Origin: Carnegiea gigantea
Lineage: Eukaryota > Streptophyta > Magnoliopsida > Caryophyllales > Cactaceae
Direction: 5' to 3'
Length of the DNA stretch: 64,000 nt
Assembly (NCBI GenBank): GCA_029747015.1
Contig: JAKOGI010000055.1
Coordinates: 906,501-970,500 of the forward strand
Below, one piece after another: positions 1 to 11,272 of this stretch. Within the stretch, counting starts at the first letter, position 1, and each line of letters opens with the position of its first letter. The translations under genes were made by a program, and so were the position numbers. Under the pieces are notes generated by a model. It worked only from the letters and a program-made list of their open reading frames with translations. It was not told where the DNA came from and did no database searches.

Positions 1-1664
1 TAATGATGTAAGTATTTGCGCTTATGGGAGCATTATGTGTAATTGTGTGAAGAAAGAATACTGATTATTGAGTAAAATTTATCATGGAGTAATTTGATGT
101 ACTATGGGCCAAAATAAGATCACTTAAGGGGGAAATGAATATTCATGGACTTTCATGGAGCTTTTAGCTTGATTAATGAGAGAGAAAAAGACAGTTATAC
201 ATTTTGGGAGCTTGTTTATGAGTTTTGAATCAATTATGGATTTTACAAAGAAAATACCAACTTTAATGAGCTGAATAGCTTCTATTGAGTTTCATGACAC
301 ATCTGAGGTTGGAATTCGATATCTAATGGACATATGAATGAAATATAAAAGTGGGGGTGCTCACTCAAAAACAGTGTTTATCGGATCAAGTTAGTGTAAT
401 ATATGCCATTTTGAACCGAGATACATCTCTCTTGGCCTTAAACCTGTATTATCAGTTCATTTCAGCGGTATCAAAAAAATCAATCTTCCCTTATAACTAT
501 CATGAAGGCCTATTCCTAACAATCATTTACTCTTATTATCAATCCATTTATAACCATCAAGGCCTTTTTCTTTTTAATCTCATTTATCTTATTGTGGCAT
601 ATTTTATTTAACTTTATATTATATTAATTACCTTTAATTATCCAGTTTTGGGGTTATCTTAGCATAACCTATCTTACATTGATTTATTTAAGTTATGAAT
701 GCCAATTACATCCTGAATTTCTACCAAAGTTACAAGTTATGTAAGTATTATTTACTGGCTAAACATATCTACAATTACATTTGTGAATCAGAGTCGAGGC
801 CTAATTTATCATTCCCTATTATGCCTAAGTTTTATCAAGTCGAAACATATTTATGAAGTCCAAATCTATTTTAAAGACTCAAGGTACATTCATTACCTGT
901 ATCTTTAAGATTTAGCACCATTTTATTAAGTTATAATATCATTTTGCGAATGATGTCAATGAATTAGTTTAATCAGAGATTGACCACATAATTAGTGACC
1001 TCGTCAGTGGCAGGGCGATGGCCCTTCAATCAGTGATACGTTGCGATATTAGGCCAGGGTTCCCGATCGACTTGGCAGGTGTGCACCTATTAATGGATCA
1101 TCATATCTATTAAGGGGTTTGCTTACAGTAATAATGAGCAATTCAGTTTTATGTTACTTAGATTTCCGTGCTCTTGCGGACTAAATGAATTACAAAGGTG
1201 ATTACCCATCAATAGTGTTTCTAGACTCATTTTACAGTAAAGGAATGCATATACTGAGTTTTAGCTCACATTTTCAAATTGTTTTCATATTTTCCATTTT
1301 AGGTGATAAAGTATCACATATTTCTCCATTTAGCAAGCTCTTTTGGAAGTTATCAGATGCTCACAGTGGATTTAGCATAGTATGAATATTGGGATCAACC
1401 TTAAGGTCATGTTGGGCCTATCTTCAATATTCTTATGTATTGTGGAGCGCTAGTTAGCACATGGTATGATTAAGTCGATTGTATTTGGACTTTGGACTTG
1501 GAGTGTTTTAGTTTAATAGATATTGTGATTGTGAACATGAGTTGCAAGATTAAATGGTTTCAGTGAGCCTTGTCCTTAGCAAGATGACGGTAGCGCCTTC
1601 CATCATTAAGTCTTCAGTCGTGGTTATCTATGAATCAAGTAATTAACAATTTGGGGGTATTACA
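1..1664 (+). repeat. Right part of a C-family LTR
   Basis: This matches the right 1.66 kb of the LTR at 40951-44037 and, less closely (about 88% by eye), the right part of the LTR at 29939-33252. It ends in TTACA at 1664, the same end as 44037. No tRNA primer site follows, so it is the right-hand LTR of an element lying mostly left of the window, a solo LTR, or a product of LTR recombination. Short ORFs inside it (351-611, 1185-1385) are chance: the LTR copies at 32008 and 32758 alter them. Confidence 0.85.
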
Positions 1665-2741
1665 GTTATAGGGTAAAAGCTAGTTTAGCCTTGGGGGGAA
1701 CCCAGGCCGACCTCTGCGGACCCTCGCTACTAGAGTGGTTGCTTTCAGTGGTGATTCAAAGAGGGACATCCAGGTACGTGGCTGAGACTTAAAAAGAGTG
1801 AATACAATTAATTTTCCAGTTCAACAAATTATATCATATAGACATTTATGCATTATATGCTCATGCTTGGTAAACATCAAAATTTGTTGAGTGCCCCTAG
1901 TAAAGGACGCCTCCAGGTCTGCCTTTCTACCCCCTAAATCATGTGGAACTCCTTGTTATAACTCACCTTTCCCACTCAGTGGTGGCACTACATCTACGGA
2001 GACCACTGGTCACTAAGACCATTGACTCTACCGCACATCCCTCTTTGACCCAATTTATTATCTAACCTCATACGTATCATTGCCATAAATGAACGCTAAG
2101 TGCTCTTTTTGTCCTTCCCTCTATTAAGAGAGTCTTTACGAAAATAAATTATTGTCCCATGCAGTCTTACCAAGAGCCAAAACCTTACCAGGAATGCAAG
2201 AATGTCCTAACTACTAACCTGTGGATAACCCTCAGCAATAGTCAAACTTATGCTAGTAATGGTCGGAATCCTACCCCAGTGGTCCTAATAGGATGTTGTT
2301 GTAACCTAGGGATCCTATCTTTCACATGCCTAGTGGCTAATAGGACTCTAGTGGTGTTACAACATCATGTCATTAGCATCATGCTTCCTTTAGCCTACGT
2401 GGTCTTTCTAGTCCCCCAGGGGTTGGGCCCTGGCCATGTAGTAGTCTTAGGGTTTGGTTTAAGGTCTCGGTCCTTTCATTTTCCCCTCTTACCTTGTCAA
2501 AATAGTGTTTAATGACACCTCTTCCCCCTTTATCTACATTTTTTCGAAAAAGAAAAAGAAATTATTTCCCTTTCCTAAAGTCTCAAATTTTATGGCTTTT
2601 AGAGGCAAAACTAACCCTTGGAGAATAGTCCATTAAGGTTGTTTCGTAAAATCACTGTCCAAGAGCTGTAAAAATCTAGATCCAGACTTAATGGTAGGAA
2701 ATAAGTAAAATAATAACCAACATCATTAAGAAAAAGTTGAT
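1665..2741. other. Unassigned repeat debris left of element A1
   Basis: This 1.08-kb stretch lies between the LTR end and the A1 insertion and is repeated at 44038-45113. One open frame, 2159-2512 on the plus strand (117 codons), survives in copy 2 as 44594-44884 with its N-terminal part changed. It is rich in Leu, Val and Cys and resembles no family I recognise; the frame is probably chance. Weak similarity around 2115-2165 to the interior of C at 34140-34190 hints at an old related element. Confidence 0.5.
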
Positions 2742-2746
2742 GCTAC
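2742..2746. other. Target-site duplication, left of A1 (GCTAC)
   Basis: GCTAC directly precedes the TGATAAG start of the LTR. The identical GCTAC follows the 3' LTR at 12529-12533. Five bases is the usual target duplication of Ty3-type integration. Confidence 0.9.
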
Positions 2747-4022
2747 TGATAAGTGCTTAATATGTACAACTTTTTAGGGCTATTTTGCCTCTTTTTTGGA
2801 GAATTTTATGTTTAATGATGTTGTTTACTCTCTTATTCTCGATTTATGTTTGGGGGTAGTTGTTTTATGTGTTTTGTAAGATTTTTAGCCTGTTCTCTCA
2901 GCATTTGCCCTTTAATGCTGTGTTTTAACCTCCCCCATGGTCATCGATGAGTTGCTACACCTATAGAGCAAGAAAAGAGCAAGAAACTGGTTCTAATACA
3001 GATGATGCCACAGACCGTGGTGGATGCCACGGACCGTGGTAGGCTTGTAACTACTGCCTCTTCGTTTTCCCTTGACTGTGTGGCTGAGATCAACTTGAAT
3101 TTCCTATAAATAGCGACGTTCAGCAGTGAAGAAGAAAGATCCCCAGCGAGCAAACCAAGTAGAGTTAGCCTAGTGAAGATTAGTTTAGTTTATTTTCTCT
3201 CAAATTTTGTTCTTTAGTTTTCTTTTTGCTTTTGTGTGAGTTTGGAGTATTAGACTTTTGATCCTGAGGTGGTTCTATAGCCCTTGGTGAAGGCCATCTC
3301 AGTCGAGCACCTTCTGCTCAGATTTCGCCGATCTTTGGTTAGTTTGTCTATCTCTTATCATATTTGAGTAGTTTTCTTAGTCTAGGAATCTATTAGTTTT
3401 TGGAAGTGTATTGGATCATGTTTTAGTTTATTCAATTGTGCTTTTTTTCATGATTGGTTTGATTTTATTCTATCAAGCGTTTGATGTGTTATGAGTTGAT
3501 TTTTGGCCAAAATTTACTTGCACACTTAAAACAATCGAGTGAACATTCAAAAAACGACATTTGGTTGTTAGACTACTTGAATAGACTTAGCATAACTTCA
3601 TCTCGAAAGAGAGATTTATATGTTAGGAGGGCTAGTAAGTAATCCAAGACTTTAAACTTAGATTAAGTCAAATTAGTTTGAAAGAACGACGTTTGCTTAG
3701 TTTTAGGAAATTTGATTGATTTTGAAAGAATAGATCAAGTTTCTAGACAAGATTACAATTTCTCGGAATTAACCAATCAAAGAATAGCACATGTTTATTA
3801 ATTTTCATCCAATTCTCTTCCATAACTGTAAAATTTCCTAGACGTTTTTCTCTTACTGATTTAGACGAGTTCATTTGCAGTAGTTAATCGAAACCACTTG
3901 AAATAGAGTTTTGTTTAGCATATCTTGACAAGACTAGACTCGATAGATTACTTTAGTCCCTGAGGAACGATATCTTTTATCTATACTATGACTACCCGTG
4001 TGTTTGCAGCACGTAGTGGTCA
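2747..4022 (+). repeat. 5' LTR of A1
   Basis: It begins TGATAAGTGC and ends GTAGTGGTCA. It pairs with 11273-12528 and with the LTRs of A2. A TATA box at 3105-3112 puts the transcription start near 3135-3145. Its last part, around 3960-4000 (GGAACGATATC), is the type of U5 end seen in Athila/Tat elements just before the primer site. Confidence 0.93.
3004..3112 (+). promoter_or_regulatory. U3 promoter of A1: palindrome repeat plus TATA box
   Basis: A 19-bp unit is present twice in tandem (3004-3022 and 3023-3041). The second unit carries the palindrome CCACGGACCGTGG at 3027-3039. TATAAATA follows at 3105-3112, about 70 bases downstream. The 3' LTR has a single unit in which CCACGGT and ACCGTGG (11529-11545) form a 7-bp inverted repeat, with TATAAATA at 11611-11618. 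The TATA box is kept in all five LTRs of this family seen here. A transcription-factor site is an inference. Confidence 0.6.
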
Positions 4023-4028
4023 AGTCTT

Positions 4029-4046
4029 TAGCATCGTTACTGGGGA
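4029..4046 (+). other. Primer binding site of A1 (tRNA-Asp type, mutated)
   Basis: TAGCATCGTTACTGGGGA lies six bases after the LTR end. Against the usual plant tRNA-Asp primer site TGGCGCCGTTGCCGGGGA it has five differences, all C-to-T or G-to-A. Copy 2 has the same site at 46403-46420. Confidence 0.8.
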
Positions 4047-4190
4047 CTAAATTGCTAACTATTGAGTGCTGTCGCACGAACGTGACTAAGCATTTTAATG
4101 TTTTGTTTTGTTTTCTTGTTATTTTGCATTTTCTAGTTTAATTACACTGGTAGTGTTGGTGAAAGTGCTTGCAGGAATTTTTCCTAGTTT

Positions 4191-5560
4191 ATGCGAAGTC
4201 TGATTTTGTACGAGCCAGATCTAGAGATTGAGAGGACTTTTCACTTAAGGAAGAAAAAGCAAAGGATCAAGGAGCAAAGGCGTGAGGCAAGAAGGAATTC
4301 AAACATGGCAAGTGAAGAAAGAAGGACCCTTTGAGATTTTGTTACTCCTGGAGTCCAAGGGATCGCCTCAAGCATAGCTCGGCCTGCTGTGGATGCCAAT
4401 AACTTCGAGCTCAAGCCAGCGCTTATTTCCATAGTGCAGTAATCTCAGTTTGGTGGAACTTCTTTGGAAGACCCGAATCTACACCTCTTAGTATTTTTAG
4501 AGGTATGCGATATGCTAAAGTTGTACGGAGTCTCCAGTGATGCAATTCGCCTGCGCTTATTTCCTTTCTCATTAAGGGATAAGGCGAGGGCCTGGTTGCA
4601 CACTTTGCCATTTGGTTGCATAACTACTTGAGATGAGTTGACAGGAGCTTTCCTCGTCAAATTCTTCCCTCCGAGCAAGACACCGAGCCTAAGAAATCAA
4701 ATCACCAATTTTCTGCAGAAAGAGGATGAGACGCTCTATGAAGCCCAAAAGCATTTTAAAGATCTACTGCATTTGTGCCCCCATCATGCTCTTCAGCGCA
4801 GGATGATTATCCAAGCCTTTTAAACAGTGTGACCTAAGCTGTGAGGTCCACTATTGATGCGGCGGCAGGAGGAACTCTAATGAGTAAGACTGAGGATGAA
4901 GCCTATAACCTTATTGAGGAGATGGCGCTTAATAACTTTCAATGGTCCACTGAACGAGCCCAACCCAGGCGGGTTAGAGGTAAGCTTGAAGTTGATGCTT
5001 TTACTTTACTTTTTGCTAAAGCAGATACCATAACTAAAAGACTGGACCAAATGAAAGTTAATGTTGTGAACTCAAGTGCCCCTTCCCCTTGTGAAATTTG
5101 TGGTTCAATTGAGCATATATCTCATAATTGTCATGTTCCGAGTCCTTTTTCCCAAGACCTTAATAAAGTTAATTATGTTCAAAATTTCAACCCGTGACCG
5201 ACCAATGACCCATACTCTAATACCTATATTATGGGTTGGAATAATCATCCGAATCTTTCTTATAAGTCGAATCCAAACGCTATGAACATGCCCCATATGA
5301 ATGCTAGAGTATCCCCTGGTTTTCAAACACCCCCATTCCCTTCTTAGATGCCCCAAAAGTCAAATTTTGAGCTAATGATGGAAAACATTCTTATGGCACA
5401 ACAGAAATAGGACGAGTACATTAAGCAATTAACCTGAGAGGTCAAGGTGCTTACGACTCACAAGAGGATGTTAGAGACCTAAATCGCCCAAAAAGCTTCT
5501 TTTTCATTGACGCCCTCAGATAAACTACCTAGCAAACCTGAGCTTAACCCAAGCGAGCAA
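4191..5560 (+). pseudogene. gag: gag of A1 (broken)
   Basis: Gag builds the virus-like particle in the cytoplasm and binds element RNA. Reading from ATG 4191, a basic N-terminus is followed by the retrotransposon gag core (about 4385-4820), recognised by FPFSLRDKARAWL, KFFPPSKT and CPHH, and then by a CX2CX4HX4C zinc knuckle at 5090-5131. Stops lie at about 4332, 4441 and 4629 (the last a Trp codon turned to TGA), and a one-base loss near 4820 moves the frame; copy 2 shares these, except that 4441 is still CAG there. A four-fold AATGC run at 5561-5580, against three-fold in copy 2, shifts the frame again just downstream. It is followed directly by the protease region. Family call is firm; function is lost. 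Confidence 0.88.
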
Positions 5561-6360
5561 TGCAATGCAATGCAATGCTTCTGCAAGGAGGAAAACAACT
5601 AGAGGGACCTAAGGAAATTACCAGCGATGAATCTTTGCAAGATAGGAATGAGCATGTCGAGGATGTTGTGAAAGAAATATCCTCACCTTCTAAGGAAATA
5701 ATTGATAATGTCGCACATAGGCCTGACGAGGTTCCTAAGGACCCTAAGATCATTTCTCCAAAGCCCTACACACCACCTTTACCATTTCCTCAAAGGATGG
5801 CTGAGGCAAAACTTGATATGCAATTTGGAAAGTTTTTAGACGTCCTTAAGAAACTCTATTTCTGATCAAGTTAAAGGATCCCAATAGTTTTTCAATTCCC
5901 TGCCTGATAGGGAACGTGCCTATAAACCGTACTTTGTGGGATTTAAGGTCAAGCGTAAGCTTGACGCCCCTTTCTCTGTATGAAAAATTGGAATTAAGAG
6001 AGTTAAGACCAACTACTATCTCCTTGCACTTAGCGGACCGTTCTGTAAAATACCCTGTGGGTATTTTGGAGGATGTCCCAATAAAAGTCGGGGATTTATA
6101 CGTACCAATAGACTTTATGATTCTGGAAAGAGAAGAAGATACACGGACCCCAATCATTCTTGAGAGGCCATTCTTGGCGACGCAGGGTGCCGCATCGATG
6201 TGAAAAATGGTACACTAACCTTTGATGTGGGTGATGTTTATATAGAATTTAATTTATTGGAAGTTGATAAGTTTCCTTCTATTTCTGATGAATGTAATAA
6301 GATTGATATGGTTGATAGTTAATACATGAAACTGCATCTAACATTAATTCTAATGTTCCA
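5560..6360 (+). pseudogene. pro: Gag-protease linker and aspartic protease of A1 (broken)
   Basis: The protease cuts the Gag-Pol precursor. The linker is acidic and Pro-rich (about 5590-5800). The retropepsin-like core spans about 5880-6200; the catalytic Asp codon is at 5940-5942, in the setting Trp-Asp-Leu-X-Ser-Ser. The Gly expected after Asp-Leu is Arg here (AGG at 5946-5948), while copy 2 keeps Gly; this should damage the active site. A one-base deletion near 6181, absent from copy 2, shifts the frame, and another single-base loss near 6321 brings it back. Confidence 0.82.
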
Positions 6361-6369
6361 CTTAAGCAC

Positions 6370-8075
6370 TTGATGTTGAATAATAGCACTACTGAGGATG
6401 AAAACCCCGAAGTAGCCGAGTATGCTCAATTGCTAGAAGCCTCTCCACCAATTTTGCCTTCCTCTACTAAGGTGGAATTATTGCAAGATGAAAGTAAGCC
6501 CTTGTCTAATTGGGCAAAAGCTCCTAAGGTAGAGTTAAAGCCCCTCCTTTTATCACTGAGGCATGAATTTCTTAAACCGAAACCTACCTATTCTATGATT
6601 GCGAATGCAAATTTGAATGCTACCCAAATTGACTCTTTGCTTAGAGTGCTTAGGAAGCATCGTAAAGCCATAGGATACACCCTGGATGACTTAAAATGGA
6701 TTTATCCTTCCTTATGTATGCATCAGATCTTAATGGAGGACGACCATAAGCCATCAATTGAACACCAAAGAAGATTAAGCCCTAGCATGCAAGAAGTCGT
6801 TAAAAAGGAAATTTTAAAGTTGTTTAAAGCCGGCATTAGCTACCCTATCTCAGATAGTGCATGAGTAAGTTCGGTCCATGTTATACCTAAGAAAGGAGGG
6901 ATAACTATTGTTAAAAATGAGAATAATGAGCTAATCCCTACTAGGACTGTTACAGGATGGCGTATGTGTATCAATTATCAAAAATTGAATAAGGCCACCC
7001 GTAAAGACCATTTTTCCCTTCCCTTTATTGACTAAATGCTTGAACGACTGGCAAAGAATTTATATTTTTGCTACTTAGATCGATATTCTGGATTTTTTCA
7101 AATCCCTATCCACCCAAATGACCAAGAAAAGACTAATTTTACATGTCCATATGGCACATATGCTTATAGACAAATGCTATTCGAGTTATGTAATGCCCCT
7201 GCGATGTTTCAACGTTGCATGATGGCTATCCTTTCAGATTTTATTGAGGACATAATGAAGGTCTTTATGGATGACTTTTTTGTGCATGATACAACGTATG
7301 ACCATTGCTTGGACAACTTATCTAAGGTTTTGCAAACATGTGAAGATGTGAATTTGGTCCTGAATTGGGAGAAACCTCATTTTATGGTGCAAAAGGGAGC
7401 TGTCCTTAGTCATGTTGTTTCTAACAAAGGCATTGAAGTTGATAAAGCAAAGGTGGAGGTGATTGAGAAATTGTCGCCACCAACCTCTGCTAAAGGTCTG
7501 AGAAGTTTTCTTGGACATGTCGATTTTTACCAATGGTTCATAAAAGCTTTTTCAAAGATTGCAAAACCTCTCACCCAATTGCTTGTCAAGGATATGCCTT
7601 TTGAGTTTAACGAAGAATGCTTGAGTGCTTTTCACAGATTAGAAGAGGTGTTAATCACCGCCCTCATAATACAAGCTCCAGACTGGGGGCTGCCTTTTGA
7701 AATAATCTGTGATGCAAGTGACTATGTCGTAGGGGCTGTTTTAGGTTAGCGAAAGGACAATAAACCATATGCCATACACTATGGAAGCCGTACTCTTGTT
7801 AAGGCGTAAGTTAATTATGCCTCGACTGAAAATAAGTTCTTGGCAGTTGTCTTTGTCTTAGAAAAATTTCGCTCCTATTTGATCAATTCCAAGGTCATCA
7901 TTTTCACGAATCATGCAGCTTTGAAACATTCAATAAAGAAATCTAATTCCAAAACTCGACTCATTTGGTGGGTCCTCCTCCTTCAAGAGTTTGATTTAGA
8001 AATCAAAGACAAGGCAGAATTGGCAAATGTGGTTGCCGATCATTTATCTCGTTTAGGCCCAAAGGCCATTCCTAG
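6370..8075 (+). pseudogene. pol: Reverse transcriptase and RNase H of A1 (broken)
   Basis: RT copies element RNA to DNA and RNase H removes the RNA strand. One frame runs through the region, with stops at 6862, 7033, 7747 and 7807 that look like Trp or Gln codons turned by single transitions. An N-terminal region (6370-6800) leads to the RT core: PKKGG near 6889, the Leu-Asp-X-Tyr-Ser-Gly-Phe block near 7063-7095, and the catalytic Phe-Met-Asp-Asp box at 7264-7275, which is intact. RNase H follows at about 7690-8060, with the CDAS block and a terminal ADHLSRL. Gene order RT-RNase H-integrase fits Ty3, not Copia. Confidence 0.9.
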
Positions 8076-8079
8076 TGAT

Positions 8080-9385
8080 GAGATTCCTATTGATGATTCT
8101 TTCCCTGATGAGCAGTTATTAGCTATATCCCGACAAGCTGCTCTATGGTATGTTGACATGGTGAACTTTAAAGTGTGTGGCGTGTTACCTCTAGGATTAT
8201 CCTACCAACAAAGAAAGAAGTTCTTTACAGATGGCAAATACTATGTATGGGAAGAACCTTTCCTTTATAAGCTATGCGAAGATAGGATTTATAGAAGATG
8301 CTTGCCTAAAGAAGAGGTTCGTAGTGCCTTACACCACTACCATGCTTCAACCTATGGTGGTCACTTTGGACCAGATAAAACCATTGTGAAGGTACTTCAA
8401 GCAGGTTTCTATTGACCTACACTCTTTAAAGACACAAGGAAATTTGTCATGACTTGTGATAGGTGTCAGCGAGCAGGGAACATTTCCAAGACGCATGAAA
8501 TGCCTCAAAGTGGCATACTCGAAGTAGAGTTGTTTGATGTCTGGGGGATCGACTTCATGGGCCCTTTTCCTCCTTCCGATAACAACCTTTACATCCTTGT
8601 GACAGTTGACTATGTTTCTATGTGGGTGGAAGCCATTGCATCCCCTATAAATGATTCCAAAGCTGTCCTTAAATTTCTGAACAAAAATAATTTGACACGA
8701 TTTGGCACACGAGAGCTCTTCTAAGTGACAATAGCACACATTTTTACAACAAGCCTCTTGAGTCACTTTTAAAAAAACATGGGATATTTCATAAGGTTGC
8801 TACGCCTTATCATCCCCAACACAAGTGGGTAGGTGGAACTCTTGAATAGAGAATTGAAAGGCATATTGGAAAAAACAGTGGATTGTTCCCACAAACATTG
8901 GTCCTTGAAGCTTGATGATGCTCTTTGGGCATACAGAACTGCTCATAAGACTCCTCTAGGCATCACACCATACCGGTTAGTGTTTGGAAAATCTTGTCGC
9001 TTACCAGTGGAAATGGGGCATAAGGCCTATTGGGCTATAACGACACTTAATTTTGATCTTAAAGTGGTCGGAGAACGAAGATTTCTGCAACTAAATGAGT
9101 TCGATGAACTAGGGTTGGAGGCTTATGAAAATTCATGTATTTACAAAGAGCGAACTAAGAAATAGCACGACAAACATATCCTGACGAAGTGTTTTGAGAA
9201 AGGTCATATGGTCCTCCTATTTAACTCAAGGTTGAGATTGTTTCCTGGTAAACTGAAATCCCGATGGTCAGGACCATTTACCATTACCAAACTTCAACCC
9301 AGTGGAGCAGTGGAGATATGGGGTGAGCCTATCAGAACTTTCATAATCAATAGACAGTGATTGAAGCAATATCTGGTGGGATAAC
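8080..9385 (+). pseudogene. Integrase of A1 (broken)
   Basis: Integrase inserts the DNA copy into the chromosome. The HHCC zinc-binding region spans about 8330-8470 (His-His near 8332 and 8362, then CDRC at 8455-8466). The catalytic core starts with Asp-Phe-Met-Gly-Pro-Phe at 8551, intact here but Gly in copy 2. The second Asp is at 8727, in a frame shifted by a 2-bp gain near 8710. The C-terminal part with [10 protein letters not shown] and PVE near 8930-9020 leads to the end of pol near 9385. Stops at 8413 and 8848 are Trp- and Gln-type changes or frame effects. The frameshifts are shared with copy 2, so they came before the duplication. Confidence 0.87.
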
Positions 9386-11233
9386 TAGTTGAAAACATCA
9401 ATGTTCATATGCTCACTGATTCGGTTCAGCCATAGAAGAAAGGGTTAAGCACAGCAAAGTTTCTGGGTAATTTCTGACCCCATCCTCCTCCACCTCGTTC
9501 TCTCTGATCTTGTTTTCTACTACTCCCCTTCCCTTTTTATTATGATGTGCCCACATTGAGGGTAATGTGCGGTTCAAGCATGGGAGAGTTAGTTATTATA
9601 TTTGGTATCTGATGCCTGTTTTTATTTGATGTGTTTGTTTTTGCTTTGTATATATTTTTAGTGATAGTTTTTATAGTTTTTGTTTTAGTTTTGTTTTAGT
9701 AGTGCATTTAGTTTTCTTCTAGGTTGCATTTTTATTTCTTTCTTTTGTTAGTTTCTTTTGCATTTTGGTTTGCATTGTTTGCCCAAAAAAAACACACAAA
9801 ACAAAAAAAATCCTCCGATGATGATTTCTATAGATTTGGTAGCTTTCTTTGATTTAGTTTGATCCTTTGATTCGCCCAGATTGTGCATAAGCGTTTGCGA
9901 ATGGGTTTTCAAAATGAATTCTATGATTTAACACATGTTGGATGCGAATTTTTTTTTCCCTATGAGACTGTACAAGATTTCGGCATGTGTTTACTAGTGA
10001 GCTGGGTTTGTCTTTGGTAGATATCCCGTGAGACTTTGAGCCTTTAGAGACTATTTATCATTATTGTCTCATATTTCTTTTATGTGTAACTCTTCGTTGA
10101 CGTCATTTCTCTAGAACTTGCTTTGATTCTCATTCAAGATCACATTTCGCATATGCGTTTAGGCAATATGATTGAGGCATTTTTCTTTCTTTGATTTGTT
10201 TAACACCACGGCCAAATAGCCACCCTGGTTGTGTATTGCATCCCTTGTTAGCCCCTTTGCGCCGATAACCGTTTTTCTTGATTTGAACCGCCTATTTTTA
10301 GCTTATGGCCAAATACTTGTCTTACCCTTAAGCCAAGGCCAGAGGAGCGTTACATTCTTTTACGTCAAGTTTGATAGGGCATTAGTAAGATGGACTGTTA
10401 TTCTCTTTAGTGAATTTTGGTTGTTTGGTGCAGGTATGTAAACATTTGATAGATCCCTTGTTTTATTATGTAAAGTTTAGAGAAGAGTTCAACTTTAAAG
10501 TTTGTCATGGAATTTCCTTGGCTATTCCTTTTTGACAAAGAAAAAAAGAGAGAGAAAGAAAAAAAGAAATTGGAAGGGGAAAAAAAAGAAATGAATAAAA
10601 AAATGAAAAAAATTCGAAGAAAGTGATTGGCCTCGGTGGGAATGTCAGATATTTATGATTTTCAACTCTATCTCTTTTCATTTTGGGATTTAATTTGATA
10701 TGGTTCGAGAACGATGTAGTATGATGCATTGGAATTGTTTAAGCTCTTAGTCTTTGGCTTTTAGCTCCTCATTTCCAAAAACATTTATTCCCTTCTTACC
10801 TTTACTCTAAGCCCCATTACATCCCTATAAAAGTCGTCATGATTGTTTAGTGTATTTGCATTTTAGTGGTGGCAAATTTGAGAATCTCGTCAAGCCTATG
10901 GTAGATTCGTGTCCAAGGAATAAGAATTAAGAGAACCTTCATATATGTACATTGTCAGACACATGAGTGCTGAGTGCCACATAACTATAGTGGGGTTTTA
11001 CCGGCCTTACTAGTTTCGCTTGTTTCATATGTTAAATGATTGTATTTTATGCTTTAGGGAAGATTGGTTCAAGTCTTACATTGTGGTCTATTATAAAGTT
11101 TTTGAAATTTCATTCCCTATTCTGCTTATTAATGATTTTTTGTACCTTTTTGGGCTACCTTTGGATCATCTTTGCCAAGAATGTTACCCATGTCTATCCT
11201 AAGAAGGTTGTGTATACCATTTTAGTTTTTGCA
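9386..11233 (+). other. 3' noncoding module of A1
   Basis: This 1.85-kb stretch between the end of pol and the polypurine tract has no env-like ORF. It starts with a hairpin plus purine-rich tract (9552-9588), has a purine-rich block near 10540-10620, and ends at the main hairpin and tract. From about 9990 onward it matches the 3' region of element B (23830-25189), although the two elements share no pol. Short ORFs within it are not kept in B. Confidence 0.75.
9552..9588 (+). other. Internal hairpin plus polypurine-like tract, A1
   Basis: CACATTG-AGGG-TAATGTG at 9552-9569 forms a hairpin with an AGGG loop and a G-T closing pair; copy 2 has a perfect Watson-Crick version. Ten bases later CATGGGAGAG (9579-9588) resembles the 3' polypurine tract. 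This repeats the layout found just before the 3' LTR, about 1.7 kb downstream. Confidence 0.65.
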
Positions 11234-11272
11234 TTGCTTGAGGACAAGCAACAGTTTAAGCATGGGGGAGTT
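11234..11272 (+). other. Hairpin and 3' polypurine tract of A1
   Basis: TTGCTTG-AGGA-CAAGCAA at 11234-11251 is a perfect 7-bp hairpin with a four-base loop. The purine-rich CATGGGGGAGTT (11261-11272) follows and abuts the 3' LTR. The tract is the expected primer for plus-strand DNA synthesis. The hairpin recurs in the same place in elements B, C and F with other stem sequences. Confidence 0.85.

Noticed and set aside
351..611. 86-codon open frame, also at 42723-42983
   Set aside because: It lies inside an LTR, and the related LTR at 32008-32199 has a different start and frame ends. Shared descent explains it.
9386..11233. Env-like gene after pol in A, as in some Athila elements
   Set aside because: Frames are short, differ between A1 and A2 and have no membrane or signal pattern kept in both.
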